Notes: generated by a model not told the origin, from the sequence alone. A stretch of DNA of 64,000 bases from an uncultured Christensenella sp. (GCA_910584155.1 CAJTYG010000010.1:8221-72220); one strand, 5' to 3'; counted from the stretch's first letter, positions 1 through 8,603 are shown. Numbers and translations: made by a program.

Positions 1-868
1 CCTTTGATTTTACAGACGTCTTTTCGCTTTTCCATTGCTCTTTTGGTATTTCGCAAAGCAGCTTTTTGCCGAAGCAGGCTGCGACCTGTCTCATTTCGGC
101 AGGTATTGCCGCATAGTCGTCGGTGAGATTGCTATGGTCGCCGCCCGTGGATATCACGTATATGTCGAGGTCGTCAAAAGCCCAATGCGCACGCTTGACG
201 GCAGGGCTTTCCAAATCATAAAAATCTATGAGGTTTACGCCGCCAAGAGCTATTGCGCTTTGGTCCATAAGTCCGCTCGGCTTGCCGAAGTACACATTTT
301 CGGCATACTGCGACGCCTTTGCCTTAAAGATAGCGTCAAGCGTTGCGCCGTTGTAGGCGACGTTTAAAATTTCCGCAATTATGAGCTCAAACGAGCTTGA
401 CGACGATACGCCCGAGCCCTTTGGCACGTTTGCCGTCATGCTTGCGCTAAAGCCGCCCACTTTTTTGCCCGAGCGCACGAAATAGTCCACAACGCCCTTT
501 ACGAGCGCAAGCGAGGTGCCTATTTCCTTTGCGGAAAATGTCGGCGCAGCGGTGTCCACCCTTATCATCGGATAGCCTGCCGACTTCACCTCTATTATAC
601 CGTCGTCACGGTAGGATACGCCTGCGAGAGTGTCGAAGTTTATCGCTGAGCAAAGCACCTTACCGCCGTTGTGATCGGTGTGATTGCCTATTATCTCTAT
701 ACGCCCCGGTGATGAATAAAAATCCTGCACAGGCACGCCAAAAGTGCTCATATGCGCCGCTTTAAGTCCATCGAACCTTTCCTTCTGCGCCTTGCCGTCC
801 GTATTGAAAATGCTTTTGCACATCTCGTCAAACGTGACGTTTCTTGCGTCATTGTCATCTATTATCAT
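1..868 (-). CDS. galK: Galactokinase, C-terminus cut by window edge
   Basis: Galactokinase phosphorylates galactose to galactose-1-phosphate with ATP in the cytoplasm (Leloir pathway). The minus frame is open from the ATG at 868 to base 1, about 289 codons, so roughly the last quarter of a ~390-residue enzyme lies outside. Visible motifs are the N-terminal galactokinase signature GRIEIIGNHTDHNGG near residue 65 and the GHMP ATP-binding stretch VPKGSGVSSSSSFE near residue 150. A TTAGGTG ribosome binding site lies 5 bases before the ATG. It is divergent from galT, the next enzyme of the pathway, which supports the assignment. Confidence 0.95.
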   Translation of the reverse strand, partial: MIIDDNDARNVTFDEMCKSIFNTDGKAQKERFDGLKAAHMSTFGVPVQDFYSSPGRIEIIGNHTDHNGGKVLCSAINFDTLAGVSYRDDGIIEVKSAGYPMIRVDTAAPTFSAKEIGTSLALVKGVVDYFVRSGKKVGGFSASMTANVPKGSGVSSSSSFELIIAEILNVAYNGATLDAIFKAKASQYAENVYFGKPSGLMDQSAIALGGVNLIDFYDLESPAVKRAHWAFDDLDIYVISTGGDHSNLTDDYAAIPAEMRQVAACFGKKLLCEIPKEQWKSEKTSVKSK

Positions 869-902
869 AATTACACCTAATAAGTATAATAAATTTCATA
901 TT

Positions 903-931
903 ATTGTAGCATAGCGCACGGCTATTTGCAA
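903..931 (-). promoter_or_regulatory. Promoter of galK
   Basis: Read on the minus strand: TTGCAA (931-926), a 17-bp spacer, then TACAAT (908-903), 35 bp before the galK ATG. It is a good vegetative sigma match by eye. Confidence 0.6.
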
Positions 932-978
932 GAAATATCGACTACTGTACAAATCGCAAATTTTTTACAACTTCATCT

Positions 979-1013
979 AAGCGCTTGCCTAATTTTTTTT
1001 TAAATGCTAAAAT
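979..1013 (+). promoter_or_regulatory. Promoter of galT with palindrome over the -35
   Basis: TTGCCT (985-990), a 17-bp spacer and TAAAAT (1008-1013) form a plausible promoter for galT. The 8-bp palindrome AAGCGCTT (979-986) overlaps the -35 box. This is the core of LacI/GalR/CcpA-type operators, so catabolite or galactose repression is a reasonable inference; no regulator gene is next to it. Confidence 0.45.
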
Positions 1014-1093
1014 AACGATTGCCGAGGCTTAGACGGACTAAAAATAGCCCTGCGGCATATTATTTATTATCTTCATTCCATTTCGGAGAGTTT

Positions 1094-2638
1094 ATGGCAA
1101 GAATTTCTTTTGAGACACAGGCAAAGCACAACATAAAAGCGCTTGTACGCTATGCGATCGACAATCTTTATTTAAACGAATTCGACGCAGATTACATCGA
1201 AAACACCCTGCTTGACCTTTATAAGCTGAGCGAGCCCTATTCGGGCGACGTCAAAGAAACGGATATTTATGATTTACTTGCGCAGCTCAGCGACTTTGCG
1301 GTGCGCAAAAAGCTTATCGACGACAACGAAAAGTCCCTGTTTGAAACAAAGCTTATGGGCATAGTTACCCCGCTACCGTCGCAGGTGCTCGACCTATTTG
1401 ACGACGCAGCCCACTATGAGGGTGTGGAAAGCGCCTGCAATATGCTGTTTAAGCTCGGCGAAGACAGCACTTATCTGCGCCGTCCCGACCTCGATAAAAA
1501 CATAGTATGGCAACACAATGCCGAAAGAGGCAATATCGTCGTCACGATAAACCTCGCAAAGCCCGAAAAAACTCCCGAGCAGGTGCGCCTTGCCAAGCTT
1601 GCGCAGGGCGGATATCCAAAATGTATGCTCTGCAAGGAAAACGTAGGTTGGGCAGGCAATATGGCAAAGCCCGCACGTCAAACCCTGCGCACTATCCCGA
1701 TAGAGCTTGACGGCGAAAGTTGGTTTGTTCAGTATTCGCCATATCAGTATTTCGAGCAGCACCTCATCGCCGTTTGCGACAAGCACCGCCCTATGTGCGT
1801 CACAGGTGCGACATTCCGCCGTATGCTCGACTTTGTGGATATGTTCCCCCACTACTTTATAGGCTCCAACGCATCGCTGCCGATAGTTGGCGGATCCATA
1901 CTTGCGCACGACCATTATCAGGGCGGCAAGAAGGTACTTCCCGTATTTGACCGTCCCGCACGCAAGCACTATCTTATGCACAGATGTCCCGACGTAGATA
2001 TTTCCATTGTCGATTGGTACAACTCCGTCGTGCGCATAGAAAGCAAAAGCAGAGAGCAAGCGCTCAGCACTGCGGAAAGATTTTTAAAGATGTGGGATAC
2101 GTATTCCGACCAAAGCGCAAATATCATTTGCTGCACTCAAAAGGACGGCGAAAAAATACAGCACAATGCCATCACCCCCATCGCCTGCAAAAATCAAAGC
2201 GGCGAGTATCAGATAAATCTGATTTTGCGCAACAACCGCACAGACGAGGCTCACCCCTTTGGCATATTCCACCCCGCAGAGGACCTGCACAACATCAAAC
2301 AGGAAGCAATAGGCATAATAGAAGTAATGGGCGTGTTTATTCTGCCGGGCAGACTTGCAAAGGAAATGGAAGAAATAAGCAATATTCTCACAGGCAAAAC
2401 GCCGCTTGACTTCAAAGCGCTTGCAAACGACGCTCACCCGCTTCACAAACATCTCGGAATGATAGCGCAGCTTGCGGCAGATTTGGGCACAGCCTGCTCC
2501 GAGCGCAAGGCAAACGACGGGATACGCAATTATATCAACACCGCCTGCGAGCGCATTTTGGACACCACCGCAGTGTTTAAAAACGACGAAAACGGACAAA
2601 AGGCATTCGATAAGTTTATCCAAAGCGTTATAGAATAA
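1094..2638 (+). CDS. galT: UDP-glucose--hexose-1-phosphate uridylyltransferase (type 2)
   Basis: GalT exchanges UMP between UDP-glucose and galactose-1-phosphate, feeding galactose into glycolysis. The reading frame extends upstream to 1019, but the ATG at 1094 has GGAGAG 3-8 bases before it, so I use that start. This gives 514 aa, the usual size for the Firmicutes type-2 family, which is longer than the E. coli type. The active-site region is visible as SILAHDHYQGG, a histidine-rich motif equivalent to HPH in type-1 enzymes. It is divergent from galK. A strong hairpin at 2717 follows the gene. Confidence 0.95.
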   Translation: MARISFETQAKHNIKALVRYAIDNLYLNEFDADYIENTLLDLYKLSEPYSGDVKETDIYDLLAQLSDFAVRKKLIDDNEKSLFETKLMGIVTPLPSQVLDLFDDAAHYEGVESACNMLFKLGEDSTYLRRPDLDKNIVWQHNAERGNIVVTINLAKPEKTPEQVRLAKLAQGGYPKCMLCKENVGWAGNMAKPARQTLRTIPIELDGESWFVQYSPYQYFEQHLIAVCDKHRPMCVTGATFRRMLDFVDMFPHYFIGSNASLPIVGGSILAHDHYQGGKKVLPVFDRPARKHYLMHRCPDVDISIVDWYNSVVRIESKSREQALSTAERFLKMWDTYSDQSANIICCTQKDGEKIQHNAITPIACKNQSGEYQINLILRNNRTDEAHPFGIFHPAEDLHNIKQEAIGIIEVMGVFILPGRLAKEMEEISNILTGKTPLDFKALANDAHPLHKHLGMIAQLAADLGTACSERKANDGIRNYINTACERILDTTAVFKNDENGQKAFDKFIQSVIE

Positions 2639-2716
2639 AACACTTTAAATTCACAAAATACACATTTAATATATGAAAAAGCGCACATTTAAATGCGGTT
2701 TCGTAGGGATTAAGTT

Positions 2717-2752
2717 GGAGTGGCGTAGCATATTGCTATGCCACTCCTTTTT
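2717..2752 (+). terminator. Intrinsic terminator after galT
   Basis: A 14-bp stem (2717-2730 pairing with 2734-2747, one G-T wobble) with a TAT loop is followed by TTTTT. It lies between the convergent ends of galT and the serine recombinase. The T-run favours termination of plus-strand transcription. It may belong to the edge of the integrated element. Confidence 0.8.
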
Positions 2753-2759
2753 CTGTTAG

Positions 2760-4418
2760 TTAGTTTGCTTCTTGTTGAGATATTGGAATTGCGCCTACAC
2801 AGTTGTAGATTATTTCAATTGTTTGTTGCGTTTTTCCGTCTACCTTTTTCTTTTCGTGGACTATAATTCTTGATATAAATTCACGGACTATTTCAGGTGT
2901 CAACTCTGAGATTTCTGTATACTTGCGTATCAGTTTCATAAATGTATTTACACTCTCAGCACGCTCTTGCTCCATTCTCAATATTCCTTGGATTTCTTGG
3001 ACACGGTTATTAAGTTTGTTCTGCTCATTCTCGTATTCCTCAGTAAGTTTTCGAAAGCGTTCATCAGATAACACTCCATTAACCTTGTCTTCATATAGAT
3101 TGCGGATTATGTTATCAAGAGCCTGTATTCTGCGTTCACACACATCGTTTTCGTTAGATAAGGCATTTATCTTTTTCTTTGTCGCTTTGTCTGTATATGA
3201 CTGCAACAAAGATATAAACTCTTCCTCATGTCCATTTGCCACACCCAATACCCGTCTCAAATCATTAAGCACAATGCGAGATAGCTTTTCCACTGTTATC
3301 TGATGCGACGTGCATAAGTCTTTCTTTTTCTTGCGATAGGTTGAGCAATTAAAGAACGGTTTTTGCGTACCTTTTGCCGTACGGCAAATATACATTTTTT
3401 GTCCGCAGTCAGCACAAAATACTATTCCTGAAAATACGCTCACTTCTCCCAAACGACTCGGTCTGCGTTTTGCTTCTCGAAGTTTCTGAACTGCATTAAA
3501 GGTGTCCTCATCGATTATTGCTTCGTGTGTGTTCTCGAATATAGCCCATTCTTCTTTCGGCAAGTCTATTTTCTTTTTGCTTTTATAAGACTTTTTCCTT
3601 GTTCTGAAATTGATCGTTGCTCCAATATATGCAGGATTTTTAAGTATCTTCTTAACGGTTTCCGTGTTCCATATCTCAGGGAATTCTGTCTGATGAGCCG
3701 CAATCGGCAGACATTTTCTCTTCTTATACAGAGTAGGTGTTTCAATTTGCTGTTCGGTAAGCATTCTTGCAATTTGCGTAGGTCCATAGCCTTGCATACA
3801 CAATTTATAAATCTTACGAACTATTTCTGCGGCTTCGTCGTCTACTATCCAATGTTCCTTGTCCTGCGGATCTTTAATGTAGCCATATGGTGCTACGCAA
3901 CATAAGTGTTTGCCGGATAAGCCTTTTGCTCTAAATACTGCCTTTATCTTTTTGCTCGTGTCCTTTGCATACCATTCGTTGATAATGTTTCTGAACGGTG
4001 TAAAGTCATTGTCTACTGCGCAAGCACTATCCACTCCGTCATTGATTGCTATGAACCTTACGTTCGCTTCGGGAAATGTTATCTCTGTATACATTCCTAC
4101 TTTTAGATAATCTCGTCCAAGTCTTGACATATCTTTGACGATTATCGTTCCAATGCTTCCGTCTGTTACATCTGCCAACAATCGTTGGAAATCAGGTCTG
4201 TTGAAATTCGTTCCGCTGTATCCGTCGTCCACATAAAAGCGAGGATTAGTAAATCCGTGTTCATTCGCATACTTGCTCAATATGGCTTTTTGATTCTTTA
4301 TGCTATTGCTATCTCCGTCCAAACTATCATCTACACTCAGTCTGCAATAAAGCGCCGTTATCTTATCACCTCCATTTTTAACGTACTTATTTCTTTGCTC
4401 GTTCAGTTGTTCCATCAT
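2760..4418 (-). CDS. Large serine recombinase of an integrative element
   Basis: Site-specific recombinase that would integrate and excise the neighbouring island. The product is about 552 aa. The resolvase domain begins at TALYCRLSVDD, whose Ser is the expected nucleophile, and continues through VDDGYSGTNFNRPDFQRL and KDMSRLGRDYL. A recombinase domain follows, then a zinc-ribbon region with FCADCGQKMY and a distal FNCSTY...CTSH pair, and a C-terminal coiled coil resembling the DUF4368-type tail of CTn recombinases. I chose the ATG at 4418, not 4445, because it overlaps the stop of the upstream small gene as ATGA and has AAAGGAG 9-10 bases before it. The gene seems intact. Confidence 0.92.
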   Translation of the reverse strand: MMEQLNEQRNKYVKNGGDKITALYCRLSVDDSLDGDSNSIKNQKAILSKYANEHGFTNPRFYVDDGYSGTNFNRPDFQRLLADVTDGSIGTIIVKDMSRLGRDYLKVGMYTEITFPEANVRFIAINDGVDSACAVDNDFTPFRNIINEWYAKDTSKKIKAVFRAKGLSGKHLCCVAPYGYIKDPQDKEHWIVDDEAAEIVRKIYKLCMQGYGPTQIARMLTEQQIETPTLYKKRKCLPIAAHQTEFPEIWNTETVKKILKNPAYIGATINFRTRKKSYKSKKKIDLPKEEWAIFENTHEAIIDEDTFNAVQKLREAKRRPSRLGEVSVFSGIVFCADCGQKMYICRTAKGTQKPFFNCSTYRKKKKDLCTSHQITVEKLSRIVLNDLRRVLGVANGHEEEFISLLQSYTDKATKKKINALSNENDVCERRIQALDNIIRNLYEDKVNGVLSDERFRKLTEEYENEQNKLNNRVQEIQGILRMEQERAESVNTFMKLIRKYTEISELTPEIVREFISRIIVHEKKKVDGKTQQTIEIIYNCVGAIPISQQEAN

Positions 4419-4642
4419 ATCGCTTCTTCTCCTTTGGAATAACAACCTTCAAGCGAGTCTCTAAGTATCAGCTTCTTCAATTTTTCCAAGACAGTTTTTA
4501 TCGCTGTCTCTTCTTCTCGGATAAGCACGGTGTACTTTGTGCCTCCAATTGCTGTGTTGTATCTAAATTCTCTTTGCTCTTTATATCCCCCTTTTATTGA
4601 TCCTATTTTGTTGCCTCGTTTGTGAAGGTCGAGGGCCTTCAT
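4415..4642 (-). CDS. TnpW-like small transposon protein
   Basis: A 75-aa basic protein directly upstream of the recombinase, overlapping it by 4 bases (ATGA), so the two are probably translationally coupled. The segment IGGTKYTV...LEKLKKLILRDSLE resembles the small TnpW family found beside serine recombinases of Firmicutes conjugative and mobilizable elements. This is recognition by pattern, not by alignment. Molecular function is not known. The ribosome binding site is weak (GGGA about 9 bases upstream). Confidence 0.55.
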   Translation of the reverse strand: MKALDLHKRGNKIGSIKGGYKEQREFRYNTAIGGTKYTVLIREEETAIKTVLEKLKKLILRDSLEGCYSKGEEAI

Positions 4643-4723
4643 GTATTTGTTCCCGCTACCATAATCAATCTAAGTTCAATTGATTATGTTTCAATTAGAA
4701 CAGTATTCTAAATTTCACTCATA

Positions 4724-4939
4724 TTACGGCTCATACTGTTTCTTCAATGCTTCAAAGCCTGCCGTTATTATCGCTACCTTTGTTATGTTATGCTTTGTAA
4801 GGAACTCTTCTATCTCATCCGCTAAATTGCGGTCTATACTCGTTCCCCATACTTTGCACTTTGCTTTGCGTTCTTCTTTATGGCTTTCTTCGTATCTCCT
4901 ACGGTTTTCCCTTATGGGCGTACTCTCTTTTCTTTCCAT
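4724..4939 (-). CDS. Small ribbon-helix-helix-like DNA-binding protein
   Basis: 71 aa. A highly charged N-terminus (ENRRRYEESHKEERKAK) is followed by a strand-helix-helix arrangement, WGTSIDRNLADEIEEFL then TKVAIITAGFEALKKQY. That layout fits a short RHH/Arc-type DNA-binding fold, but I do not recognise a named family. It is the first gene of the recombinase transcription unit, with AGAGGT 6 bases before the ATG and a consensus-like promoter just upstream. A repressor or excision-control role is inference. The repeat array at 5.16-5.56 kb lies immediately upstream and could be its binding region. Confidence 0.6.
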   Translation of the reverse strand: MERKESTPIRENRRRYEESHKEERKAKCKVWGTSIDRNLADEIEEFLTKHNITKVAIITAGFEALKKQYEP

Positions 4940-4974
4940 TTTTTACCTCTTATATAATATATATTCGTATCAAT

Positions 4975-5003
4975 ACGATAGTGCATAATCTTGTATTTGT
5001 CAA
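4975..5003 (-). promoter_or_regulatory. Promoter of the RHH-TnpW-recombinase unit
   Basis: Minus strand: TTGACA (5003-4998), a 17-bp spacer and TATCGT (4980-4975), about 35 bp before the RHH-like start codon. Confidence 0.7.
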
Positions 5004-5046
5004 GAGGTTATTTTACTTTCCTCCTTTACATTTAATATTTTTAGTT

Positions 5047-5157
5047 CTCTGCGTGGACAAATAGCCTCGCAGAGACCACACTTCGCTTGCGAAGTATAGT
5101 GGGCTATACTTTGTATCCAAATTTCCTTTTCACGAGCACATACGTATCACCTCCTTA
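5047..5157 (-). promoter_or_regulatory. Leader with near-perfect Shine-Dalgarno, tiny ORF and two hairpins
   Basis: On the minus strand AAGGAGGTGAT (5156-5146) matches almost the whole complement of the 16S rRNA tail. Eight bases after GGAGG is ATG TGC TCG TGA (5141-5130), a three-codon ORF. An overlapping GTG start at 5139 would give 11 codons. Two hairpins follow: 5076-5102 (stem ACTTCGC/GCGAAGT extended by CCAC/GTGG) and 5047-5074 (CTCTGCG/CGCAGAG). The arrangement resembles a translated leader with attenuator-type structures, but no antibiotic-resistance gene follows. Confidence 0.4.
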
Positions 5158-5162
5158 AATAT

Positions 5163-5560
5163 CTCTCTATATAACCAAGCACACTTATGTGCAAAATTAT
5201 AGATGCTTACAACAAAATATTTTTCTCTTCATATATCCAAGCACACTTATCTTTAAAAGTTGACGGTCTATAACGAAGTTTATAATTTTTTTATTCCTCT
5301 ATTAACCAAGTACAGTTATCTGAAAAATATTTATTCATCGTATAAAAATTTTCAGAAAAAATTTATCTCTCTAATTAACCAAGCACATTTATCACAAAAA
5401 CGTGGCGGTCTATTATATAATTTATTATTTTTTATACCTCTCTATATATCCAAGTACACTTATCTCGAAAAGTTCGGGGCGTAGTACAAAATTGTTAACT
5501 TTTTTAACACCTCTATATTTCCTAGGACACTTTTTTAATTTCTACAACCAAAGTTCTTTT
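5163..5560. repeat. Degenerate ~71-bp tandem repeat array
   Basis: Six copies of a core like CCAAGCACACTTATC begin at 5175, 5237, 5306, 5379, 5450 and (most diverged) 5521, spaced 62, 69, 73, 71 and 71 bp. Each core is preceded by CTCTmTATAwa. Between cores, copies 2, 4 and 5 also share a GGCGGTCTATTAYA-type segment, so the whole ~71-bp unit is repeated, not only the core. The array lies between the RHH/recombinase unit and the cargo genes. On the minus strand three copies can be read as ISVLGYxxR, but no continuous ORF exists. Confidence 0.75.
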
Positions 5561-5599
5561 ATTTTCAGATTCCCTGTTCCAAAAATTTTTTGCTAACAT
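5522..5599 (-). CDS. Possible 25-aa peptide at the edge of the repeat array
   Basis: ATG at 5599 with GGAGGG 5-10 bases upstream on the minus strand opens 25 codons (MLAKNFWNRESENKRTLVVE then IKKVS) ending at TAG, inside the last repeat. The ribosome binding site is good, but such a short ORF can arise by chance in AT-rich DNA. It may be a leader peptide. Confidence 0.25.
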   Translation of the reverse strand: MLAKNFWNRESENKRTLVVEIKKVS

Positions 5600-5820
5600 A
5601 ATAACCCTCCATATAAAAGGGCGGAAATTAGGCAAAAGTTGGCGCCCTAATTTGAAAAAAATTTTAATCTTTTGTTATAGCAAAATTTTGGGAAAACAGC
5701 CTATTTCCTAAGCAGGTTAAGAAAATTCCCAAAATCAAAAGATTTTGAGAATTTTGATACTCGGCTTCCGCCTCGTGAAACAAGTGGGAAACCCACCTTT
5801 ATTTCAGTTGTCAATAAAGT

Positions 5821-5848
5821 AAAGTCGCAAGAAAATTCTCACGACTTT
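5821..5848 (-). terminator. Probable terminator of the 424-aa gene unit
   Basis: Stem AAAGTCG/CGACTTT around an inner AGAA/TTCT pairing, followed on the minus strand by TTTACTTTATT. It lies 64 bp after the stop of the gene ending at 5912. Further minus-strand hairpins (around 5626-5660) lie between this and the repeat array. Apart from these and the possible 25-aa peptide, the 5600-5911 stretch shows no gene. Confidence 0.5.
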
Positions 5849-5911
5849 GTATGTCAATTCTTTCGTTCTTACTGCTCTAAACAAATAGGTTCTGATTGCT
5901 TACTCTGACAG

Positions 5912-7186
5912 TTAACCTATCAACGTCTCAATCCATTGTTTATTTATCCCTTGGCACGCATAAACGCATATGCTTTTAGTAAACTCATAAGCTATGTCAT
6001 CCTTAAAATCCGGATTGTTTTTAAGATAATATTCATACGAATTTATATCATTTCCTTTGACTTTGTATATCTTGGAGTCATCTAATACAATTTTTTCAGC
6101 TATATTAGATACTGCGTCAAGCACTCCTCTTTTATACTGTATATCATAAAGTTCGTCTGATTCTTCTTTTCTGTCATGATACTTGGCAATTATGTCGTTG
6201 TATTCGTCTTCATCATTGTAATGACGTATTCCAAAATTAAATCCCGTATTCCATGCGATTCTAATCACTTCCTTACGAACACAATCCTCCTCGAGTTCCC
6301 ATATTATTTCTTTATTCTTTCCCTTAATAAGTTGTACTGCGGTCATTGCATATATGATATACTTCATCATGCCTTCCGGAATTATATCAAAATACTTATG
6401 CAGATAAATTGGAATATCTTTGTTGCTCTCATCGCCCTCATATGCGACCCAATCATCGTAATCATACGTCTCGTGATATGTTTCAGGCAATTCGCTAAAA
6501 ATATTGGCAATACCACTAAACATTGCGGTGATTTTATTTTTTACGGCACAACAGACATTTGCTATCTGCTTTTCATACTCTGCCTTATCCGAATGATAAA
6601 GTGCGCAAAATGCATTTCTCAATTGCAAACGCATTGGATACTTTTTATACGTCGCCGCAAACAGCTTTGAATAATTGTCGACTTTAATAAAGTTCACAAT
6701 ACGACCTATTTCATCTTTGTCAAACTCTCTTTTATCTATCTCACGTTTAAAAACCTCATATATCCGCTTTGTTTCAAACGGTTCTTTGCTCTCGTCGTAT
6801 CCGTTGACCGCTTTAAACTCTTCAAATGACAAACCGTTCTTCAAATGAAAACTTCTATTTTTAAATTCAAACTCTACGCAGTCATAACAACACCAATTAA
6901 CACTTCCCAACCACCAAATTATATCGTTTTGAAAATCAAGTTTTAGGGACATGTCATCAAGCAACCATACTTCGCAGTATTCAGAATTGTCAAATCCGCA
7001 TTCCCCTACACAAAATTTTTCAAACTCTGCCTTTAACTTTTCCACAGACTCCTCGTAGTCAGTTTGACATAATTCAAATTTAAAATTATGTTTTTCGTCT
7101 TCGGATATAGCGCAAACCCTTTCTATTATCGTCCCATCGCCTTCCGCTCGTTTTATAAATAAAAATATTCTTTTAATTTCTTTCAT
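5912..7186 (-). CDS. Hypothetical 424-aa island protein
   Basis: I do not recognise this protein. It is acidic and soluble-looking with no signal peptide or membrane segment. It has an aromatic/Cys-rich patch around residues 88-105 (WWLGSVNWCCYDC) and a mostly helical second half. It is an independent transcription unit: its own promoter/operator (7221-7253) precedes it and a terminator at 5821 follows. The promoter uses the same operator-to--10 layout as the SNF2 and DnaE-fragment units, so it probably acts in the same programme. The ribosome binding site is GAGAGG about 9 bases before the ATG. Confidence 0.8.
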   Translation of the reverse strand: MKEIKRIFLFIKRAEGDGTIIERVCAISEDEKHNFKFELCQTDYEESVEKLKAEFEKFCVGECGFDNSEYCEVWLLDDMSLKLDFQNDIIWWLGSVNWCCYDCVEFEFKNRSFHLKNGLSFEEFKAVNGYDESKEPFETKRIYEVFKREIDKREFDKDEIGRIVNFIKVDNYSKLFAATYKKYPMRLQLRNAFCALYHSDKAEYEKQIANVCCAVKNKITAMFSGIANIFSELPETYHETYDYDDWVAYEGDESNKDIPIYLHKYFDIIPEGMMKYIIYAMTAVQLIKGKNKEIIWELEEDCVRKEVIRIAWNTGFNFGIRHYNDEDEYNDIIAKYHDRKEESDELYDIQYKRGVLDAVSNIAEKIVLDDSKIYKVKGNDINSYEYYLKNNPDFKDDIAYEFTKSICVYACQGINKQWIETLIG

Positions 7187-7220
7187 AATTTACAATCCTC
7201 TCATTTTGATTTATAGTTTC

Positions 7221-7253
7221 ATTATAAACACAAGCAAGTCCCGTTTTGGGGGC
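7221..7253 (-). promoter_or_regulatory. Island promoter/operator A
   Basis: On the plus strand GTCCCGTTTTGGGGGC (7238-7253) is a diverged copy of the 16-bp imperfect palindrome seen at 13295 and 15200. On the minus strand it is followed by exactly 11 bp and TATAAT (7226-7221), 34 bp before the ATG of the 424-aa gene. There is no TTGACA-like -35; the palindrome occupies that place. Confidence 0.65.
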
Positions 7254-7349
7254 TCACTTTCGCAAATGAATATCAATAATATTTTTTGACTGCACTGCTC
7301 AATTTATTATTTATAAGGTTGTTTCCCCACTTAGAATTCACATCAATTT

Positions 7350-8603
7350 TTACAATTCTATCCTTGCTGTTTTCCCCCAAGGCGGAGTGGCTTTTTCATT
7401 GTTAAGAAGCCAAAGCACCGGGATATCCATTGCAAGATGTGGCGGAGGAAACTTTGCATATCCGTCAGTAAGAATAATAATGCTTGCAGGCAGTTTATCA
7501 GTCATATGCTTTGCCACGTATTCAAATATGATATGAAAATTCGTGCCTCCACCGCCTGCAGGCTTGATAATTTTAAATTCTTCCTCATTTTCAAAAGGTT
7601 TCGGCTCAATTATTGCCGCATCAAAAAATCCGAGCCAACCTTTCAGTTTCCCGTCAAATTGGTCGATAGCGCCCTTTACTTCGCTGTATGCGGCAGTTAT
7701 CATATCTTCAGACATAGAAGCCGACGTATCGATCATAAACAAAATATCTTCCACCTTATCTTCCATACCGTTAAAATCAGGCAGAAAAAACGGGCTGTCG
7801 TCAAAGCGTCTGTCAGGAGGCGAAAATGAGTAATCTACAACCTCTTCCTGTACGAAATCGTTTAATACGGTGCGCCAGTCCGTCTGCGGTTTTTTAAGTT
7901 CTTTTAGCAACCTCTGTGCGAACATCGGAATATTTCCGCAACTATCCACTGCCTTACGGACAGACATAGCTTCGCATGCGTCTTCAAACCGTTTTACCCA
8001 CATGTCTTTGAGTGTCGAATCTTCCTCATGTATGCCCCACATAGAGTGGTCATCCCACGTAGGCTTTCCGTTCTTGCTTTTCTGCTGCTCGTGCTTTGCC
8101 CGACCCAAGCCCGCACCTTTTCCGCTAATTTTTTTGTTGCATAGCGAGGTCGGAGGAAGCATTTCATACACCTCTTCTGCTGTATATTCATAACCTTCTT
8201 TACCGTTCGGCGCAAAGTGCATAGATTCACCGTATTTTTCGAGAGTTATGCTTGACGGTTTCATTCCGTTTGATAACAAAATATTTGAATTTACGACAAT
8301 ATCGCAAGCTATATTGAAACGCTCGCCGTCTTTACCTTCGCCTCTGAGAACGTGCTGAAGGACGACGTGCAAAATTTCGTGCATCATAACAAAATCAAGC
8401 TCGCTGTCGCTGAGTTCGTCTAAAAACTTAGGACCGAAATAAATTTTCATTCCGTCGGTTGCCGCAGTATCGCAGTCCTCGTCAATTGCATAAGTCATGT
8501 GCATAAGCAACAGTCCGTAAAAGCCGTTAGTCACCAGTATTCGCATGCGTGAAAGCAACAGACGTCTTATGTATTCGCGCTTTTTTTCGTCAGACAGTTC
8601 CAT
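7350..8603 (-). CDS. VWA-domain protein with HExxH metallopeptidase domain (DUF2201-type)
   Basis: 417 aa. The N-terminal part carries a zinc-peptidase motif HEILH (residues 75-79) in a helical domain. The C-terminal part is a von Willebrand A domain with an intact metal-ion-dependent adhesion site: DTSAS, a Thr in GGGGTNF, and Asp in LTDGYA. This is the architecture of the DUF2201 putative-metallopeptidase/VWA family, which is commonly paired with MoxR ATPases. The gene overlaps the MoxR gene by 14 bases, with GGGGAG about 8 bases before its ATG. Chaperone-like remodelling or cleavage of a protein target driven by MoxR is the family-based expectation. The target is unknown. Confidence 0.88.
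   Translation of the reverse strand: MELSDEKKREYIRRLLLSRMRILVTNGFYGLLLMHMTYAIDEDCDTAATDGMKIYFGPKFLDELSDSELDFVMMHEILHVVLQHVLRGEGKDGERFNIACDIVVNSNILLSNGMKPSSITLEKYGESMHFAPNGKEGYEYTAEEVYEMLPPTSLCNKKISGKGAGLGRAKHEQQKSKNGKPTWDDHSMWGIHEEDSTLKDMWVKRFEDACEAMSVRKAVDSCGNIPMFAQRLLKELKKPQTDWRTVLNDFVQEEVVDYSFSPPDRRFDDSPFFLPDFNGMEDKVEDILFMIDTSASMSEDMITAAYSEVKGAIDQFDGKLKGWLGFFDAAIIEPKPFENEEEFKIIKPAGGGGTNFHIIFEYVAKHMTDKLPASIIILTDGYAKFPPPHLAMDIPVLWLLNNEKATPPWGKTARIEL

Noticed and set aside
5163..5560. CRISPR array
   Set aside because: Repeat copies differ at many positions, spacers are partly related to each other, spacing varies (62-73 bp) and no cas genes are present.
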